From JBKJUK01 sp046590705 (GTDB lineage: Bacteria; Acidobacteriota; Thermoanaerobaculia; Gp7-AA8), in contig JBKJUK010000157.1 of assembly GCA_046590705.1 (NCBI GenBank), positions 1 to 9,166 on the forward strand: DNA of 9,166 nt. Direction: 5' to 3'. Within the stretch, counting starts at the first letter, position 1; each line of letters opens with the position of its first letter. This document shows, one piece after another, positions 5,977 to 9,166 of this stretch. The position numbers were made by a program, and so were the translations under genes. Under the pieces are notes generated by a model. It was given only the letters and a program-made list of their open reading frames with translations, was not told where the DNA came from and made no database searches.

Positions 5977-7500
5977 TCACTCAACCGGAGCGTGCTGATC
6001 GTAGATCAGCCAGAGACCCGAGAAGCCGCGCATGAGTCGCACCCGCGAGCGGTAGACCTTGTGTACATCGGCCGGATCGGTATTCGTCAGGCCATCCTGG
6101 AGGAACTCTTTGAAGGCGTTGTCGTAGGCCTTCGACCGATCGAGACTTTCGCTCACGGCGGCGAGCAGATCGTCATCCACGTTGCCTTTTTCAGCAGCAA
6201 CAAGTTTCCCGGCCTCCTCCTCGACCTTCATTCGCAGGGCGGCAGCGCGAAGGAAAAGCAGGGCCAGGTCGCCAGATCCTCGGCGAGTTCCTTCGTAAAG
6301 CGAACGGTACGCTTCCACCTCCCAGGTCTCGAGTCGAAGTCCGCGGGCCGCAGGAGTCACGATCAGTTCCGCGGCGCTGAGGTCGTCGTCGAATGAGGAG
6401 AGAATGGAATGCATTCGCTCCAGATAAGGAAGCAGCAGCTGATCGTCACCGAAGCGTGTGAGTACGCTGTCGGAGTCATCGATTTGCGAGAAGATCTCGC
6501 TCTCTTCCACCGGTGCCGCGAGATCACGATCCAGTTGTGAGAGCAGACTGTTCAAGCTCATTTTCAGTTCGGTGATGACATGGTGTTTGACGTTTGAACT
6601 CGCGCGCGAGTCGTCGAACTCCTGCTTGAACCGTTTGAACCTGTCGATCTCCAGGAGCAGTTCTGGATGCTCGTCCCTGAGTTGAGAAGAGATGGTTTCC
6701 TCGTTCTCCAGAATTCTGTGAGCATCGAGGAGAATGCGCTCTTCTTCCGCGCGGTAAAGTTTCGCGAAGCGATTCTTGGTGGCCACGTTGAGCGTGATCA
6801 GCGCGAGCAGTACATCGGGCGACAGGAAGCGTTCGCCGATGCGGTGTTTCATCTCTCTGGCCCGAGTCAGCAGATTATCGTCGGTGAACTGCTCGAAGAC
6901 GAGCACCTGGTCGATTTCATCCTGCATGATTCTTATCGAGGCCAGCAGTTCGTGAAGTTCAGATGCATCCGGCAGCGATCCGGGCCACGCCGTCACCAGC
7001 GACTGAAGCTGGCGTCGCAGCTCGAGCGAGTCACGAAGTGCGTACTCGCCACGCTCCTCGATGAAGTCTTCTCCGATCTTGGTGAAGAGGAAGTCGAGCT
7101 TGTCGCGCTGCTCGCCGTCCACCGCGCCGGCATATAGATAGAACTTGACCAGATTGAAGACGATCTTCTCGTCGTGACTTCGCAACTTTTCGAAAAAGCG
7201 TCGAAGGATGGACGGCGTGATGGCGCGATCTGCGGAGGCAAGCTGAGTGAGCGATTTTTCCAGCGTGGTATCGCTTCGGTTCATCCCCTGCACTGCCAGA
7301 GCTGGCGCGCTCTGGATCTGATCGCCCGCTGCCTTGATCGCTTCGAAGGCGTTCTGAAAGTTGATGTCGTACGGCAGCTGCTGCTGCAGCAGGTTTTTAT
7401 ACACGCCGGTGGCGAACTGGTGATAGGTCCAGATCGCCTTGAATTTCTCCGACAGGCGGACGTAACGTGTATGCAGTTGCGCTATTTCGGCGACGGACAT
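5977..7500 (-). CDS. Large helical protein of unknown function
   Basis: Encodes 507 residues that I do not recognise. There is no signal peptide or membrane segment, so it is probably cytoplasmic. The sequence is strongly helical and charged, with few Gly/Pro breaks and no Cys. Heptad-like stretches occur at about 140-170 and 245-330 (EEERILLDAHRILENEET, then LLLEIDRFKRFKQEF) and at 415-465. The N-terminus has an aromatic-rich segment (RLSEKFKAIWTYHQFATGVYKN, 15-36 without the first residues) and the C-terminus ends in RVRLMRGFSGLWLIYD (486-501); both look like conserved ends of one domain architecture. Acidic patches occur at 331-346 and 369-378. No enzymatic motif is visible. The start at 7500 is chosen because GAGG (7506-7509 on the - strand) lies upstream and because the longer open frame to 7710 only runs antisense to hpt. 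It is the first gene of the minus-strand cluster, divergent from hpt; a scaffold or RNA- or protein-binding role is speculation. Confidence 0.85.
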   Translation of the reverse strand: MSVAEIAQLHTRYVRLSEKFKAIWTYHQFATGVYKNLLQQQLPYDINFQNAFEAIKAAGDQIQSAPALAVQGMNRSDTTLEKSLTQLASADRAITPSILRRFFEKLRSHDEKIVFNLVKFYLYAGAVDGEQRDKLDFLFTKIGEDFIEERGEYALRDSLELRRQLQSLVTAWPGSLPDASELHELLASIRIMQDEIDQVLVFEQFTDDNLLTRAREMKHRIGERFLSPDVLLALITLNVATKNRFAKLYRAEEERILLDAHRILENEETISSQLRDEHPELLLEIDRFKRFKQEFDDSRASSNVKHHVITELKMSLNSLLSQLDRDLAAPVEESEIFSQIDDSDSVLTRFGDDQLLLPYLERMHSILSSFDDDLSAAELIVTPAARGLRLETWEVEAYRSLYEGTRRGSGDLALLFLRAAALRMKVEEEAGKLVAAEKGNVDDDLLAAVSESLDRSKAYDNAFKEFLQDGLTNTDPADVHKVYRSRVRLMRGFSGLWLIYDQHAPVE

Positions 7501-7528
7501 TACGGCCTCTGTTAGAATTTTGGCACAA
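7501..7528. promoter_or_regulatory. Very short divergent promoter region
   Basis: Only 28 bases separate the starts of two divergent genes. For the - strand gene, AGAGG (complement of 7506-7510) is a plausible ribosome binding site 5 bases before the ATG. For hpt, TAGAAT (7513-7518) resembles a -10 box placed 10 bases before the ATG at 7529, leaving room for almost no leader; no good -35 box or Shine-Dalgarno is visible. The promoters must overlap each other and extend into the coding regions. Confidence 0.4.
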
Positions 7529-8044
7529 ATGCCCGTAGAGACGTTAATTACCCGCGAACAACTGAACCGCCGCATCGAGGAGATGGGGAAAGAGATCAGC
7601 GACGAATTTCGGAATGACGAGCTGATCGCTCTCTGTGTGCTCAAGGGCGCGGTCTTCTTCACCACCGACCTGCTGCGGGCCATGGACATCGATGTCGCTC
7701 TCGATTTCATTCAGATTTCCAGCTACGGAAATGAGAAGCAATCGTCGGGCGTGGTGACCATCCTGAAAGAGCCACAGCTGGACATGAACGGAAAAGCGGT
7801 GCTGATCATCGAAGACATCATCGACAGCGGCCTGTCCATGAGCGAAGTGTTCAAGTACATCCAGAAACGTGGCGCATCGAAAGTGAAGGTGGCCACGTTC
7901 CTCGACAAGCCGACCGCCCGCAAGATGCCATTCGATGCCGACTACGTCGGATTTTCAATCGAACCGAAGTTCGTGATTGGCTACGGTCTCGATTTCGCCG
8001 AGAAATACCGCAACATTCCAGAGATTCGCGTCCTGACCGACTGA
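7529..8044 (+). CDS. hpt: Hypoxanthine phosphoribosyltransferase
   Basis: Encodes 171 residues, the usual length for bacterial HPRT. It makes IMP (and often GMP) from hypoxanthine (or guanine) and PRPP in the cytoplasm, for purine salvage. Visible motifs: LKG (38-40) of the pyrophosphate loop, SSYG (64-67) of the flexible active-site lid, the PRPP-binding motif VLIIEDIIDSGLSM (91-104) with Glu95, Asp96 and the catalytic Asp99, purine-contacting Lys127 (LDKPTAR), and GYGLDF (151-156) with Asp155 near the metal site. The ATG at 7529 is preferred; a TTG at 7520 in the same frame would add three residues. No Shine-Dalgarno is evident, which fits a leaderless or nearly leaderless message. Its usual bacterial neighbours tilS and ftsH are absent; instead it is followed after 25 bases by ftcD on the same strand. 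Confidence 0.97.
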   Translation: MPVETLITREQLNRRIEEMGKEISDEFRNDELIALCVLKGAVFFTTDLLRAMDIDVALDFIQISSYGNEKQSSGVVTILKEPQLDMNGKAVLIIEDIIDSGLSMSEVFKYIQKRGASKVKVATFLDKPTARKMPFDADYVGFSIEPKFVIGYGLDFAEKYRNIPEIRVLTD

Positions 8045-8069
8045 TGTTCGTCGACGGGCGAGGTCAGGC

Positions 8070-9005
8070 ATGATCGAGTGCGTACCAAACGTCAGCGAGG
8101 GACGCGACCTCGAGGTCATCGAGTCCATCGCGCGTGCCATCAGGTCAGTGGACGAAGTACGTCTGCTGCACGTACATTCCGACGCTGATCACAATCGTTC
8201 CGTCTTCACCTTCGCAAGCGAAAACGGGCAGGCCCTGCTTGTTGCAGCCACTGCCTTGATTGAAATTGCCACCGCGAGAATCGATCTCCGCCGCCACCAG
8301 GGAGAACACCCGCGCACCGGTGCGGTCGATGTCGTCCCGTTCGTGCCGCTGAGTGGGTCCACCATGGCCGAATGCGTCGCGCTCGCCGAGGAGTTAGGGG
8401 AAGCAGTCGCTGGCCGCATGCAGATACCTGTGTATCTGTATGAACATGCCGCAAGGGCCGACCATCGCAGGGAACTGCCTGCCATTCGTTCCGGCGGTTT
8501 CGAGAACTTTCATACCCGCATCAACGATCCGCGGTGGAAACCGGACTTCGGACCTGCGCAGGTCCACCCCGCCTCCGGAATCATGATCATTGGTGCAAGA
8601 GTGCCGTTGATTGCCTTCAACGTACAGTTAGGGACGGATCGCTTCGACATCGCTGAGAAGATCGCCCGGGCCGTCCGTGGTGTCAGTGGCGGACTGCGTC
8701 ATGTAAGGGCGTTGCCGATCCATCTGCGCAAACGAGGCATCGTGCAGGTCTCGATGAATCTGCTCGATTACCGTCGCACTCCGATGCACCGTGCCTTCGC
8801 CATCGTTGGCCAGGAAGCAGCGCGCTATGGCGTCACAATTCTCTCGAGTGAAATCGTCGGCCTCGTGCCCGCCGAGGCGCTCTTTGAGAACGCCGCCTGG
8901 AACCTGCAACTGGAGAACTTCACCTCTGGATCAGTGCTGGAACAGCGGATTGCGGAGTCGTTCGGTGGGGGTGGGCCGGGGGCCGGGGGCCGAGGGCCGG
9001 AGTAG
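8070..9005 (+). CDS. ftcD: Glutamate formimidoyltransferase (formiminotransferase)
   Basis: Encodes 311 residues. It transfers the formimino group of N-formimino-L-glutamate to tetrahydrofolate, the last step of one branch of histidine degradation, feeding one-carbon units to folate in the cytoplasm. Diagnostic blocks: the opening IECVPNVSEGRD (2-13), the DADHNRSVFTF stretch (38-48), catalytic His80 in GEHPRTGAVDVVPFVP (78-93), YLYEHAA (122-128), and HPASGIMIIGAR (166-177). It covers both halves of the formiminotransferase domain but lacks the cyclodeaminase domain found in the animal bifunctional enzyme. The real fold seems to end near residue 296; the last residues are a Gly/Pro tail encoded by a G-rich repeat. 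The ATG has GAGG (8060-8063) 6 bases upstream. It follows hpt by 25 bases and may share its transcript; no hut genes are seen here. Confidence 0.95.
   Translation: MIECVPNVSEGRDLEVIESIARAIRSVDEVRLLHVHSDADHNRSVFTFASENGQALLVAATALIEIATARIDLRRHQGEHPRTGAVDVVPFVPLSGSTMAECVALAEELGEAVAGRMQIPVYLYEHAARADHRRELPAIRSGGFENFHTRINDPRWKPDFGPAQVHPASGIMIIGARVPLIAFNVQLGTDRFDIAEKIARAVRGVSGGLRHVRALPIHLRKRGIVQVSMNLLDYRRTPMHRAFAIVGQEAARYGVTILSSEIVGLVPAEALFENAAWNLQLENFTSGSVLEQRIAESFGGGGPGAGGRGPE
8967..9002 (+). repeat. G-rich 7-bp tandem repeat with G-quadruplex potential
   Basis: G-runs at 8967-8971, 8973-8975, 8978-8982, 8985-8989 and 8994-8996 are separated by one to four bases, which meets the usual four-run quadruplex pattern on the + strand. 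The later part is a tandem repeat of a GGGGGCC-type unit of 7 bases. It encodes the Gly-rich C-terminal tail of the formimidoyltransferase and ends at its stop codon. Confidence 0.75.
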
Positions 9006-9014
9006 AGGCGTGGG

Positions 9015-9042
9015 GCTGATGAACGCAGAACTCAGAACGATG
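9015..9042 (+). repeat. Dispersed repeat family C, copy 2
   Basis: Reads GCTGATGAACGCAGAAC onward and matches 3698-3725 at 25 of 28 positions. It starts 9 bases after the formimidoyltransferase stop and precedes a family-A copy by 40 bases, as copy 1 precedes its A copy. Confidence 0.65.
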
Positions 9043-9082
9043 GAGTAAGAAAAGAGTCAGAAACGTCGCGAATCAACGGTTA

Positions 9083-9113
9083 CGCGCCACAGGCAGGATT
9101 GCCTGTGCTCCAC
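9083..9113 (+). repeat. REP-like palindromic repeat family A, copy 3
   Basis: CACAGGCA (9088-9095), loop GGAT, TGCCTGTG (9100-9107): the same 8-bp hairpin as the other copies. The 31 bases match 3778-3808 with a single difference (C for T at 9087). Homology ends after CTCCAC. The remaining bases to the window end (9114-9166) show no gene or recognised site. Confidence 0.82.
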
Positions 9114-9166
9114 TCGTTCCGGATAAGAGATCGAGAGCGGGACGAAGTCCAGCGCGAGCGAAAACA

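Noticed and set aside
7501..7710. Possible N-terminal extension of the 507-residue protein
   Set aside because: The frame is open to 7710, but the extra 70 codons are antisense to hpt and Ser/Arg-rich; the ATG at 7500 has a ribosome binding site.

Overview
The window reads as a stretch of bacterial chromosome, moderately GC-rich by eye. The exported proteins with classical signal peptides, including a periplasmic-type M48 protease, suggest a didermic (Gram-negative) host. Three features point loosely towards an Acidobacteriota-like organism: the membrane-anchored class III cyclase, the stand-alone glutamate formimidoyltransferase, and the intergenic DNA rich in short palindromic repeats. No rRNA or other clean phylogenetic marker is present, so this placement is inference.

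Layout. (1) 1-3182, + strand: the 3' part of a membrane-bound class III adenylate cyclase, a small exported protein of unknown function, an exported M48 zinc metalloprotease and an exported DUF4097-like protein. The first three overlap by 11 and 4 bases and are probably co-transcribed; the fourth follows after 63 bases containing a hairpin. (2) 3183-3930: a gene-free convergent intergenic region of 748 bases. It holds a bidirectional intrinsic terminator and copies of at least three short dispersed repeat families (called A, B and C here) in inverted arrangement. (3) 3931-7500, - strand, in transcription order: a 507-residue helical protein of unknown function, a fumarylacetoacetate hydrolase-family enzyme, and a class II CCA-adding/poly(A) polymerase-family nucleotidyltransferase whose start overlaps the hydrolase stop. 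(4) 7501-7528: a very short divergent promoter region. (5) 7529-9005, + strand: hypoxanthine phosphoribosyltransferase (hpt), then glutamate formimidoyltransferase (ftcD), which ends in a G-rich tandem repeat. (6) 9006-9166: repeat DNA carrying further copies of families A and C.

How the genes may work together. The first cluster combines cAMP synthesis at the membrane with envelope proteins that may be processed or quality-controlled outside the cytoplasm; no direct functional link is visible. The minus-strand cluster and hpt/ftcD are mostly housekeeping: tRNA 3'-end maturation or RNA tailing, small-acid catabolism, purine salvage, and histidine degradation linked to the folate pool. No defence system, CRISPR array, complete mobile element, rRNA or tRNA was found. 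The least explained items are the 507-residue protein, the secreted protein at 847-1605, and the nested inverted repeats around the terminator at about 3602-3627.
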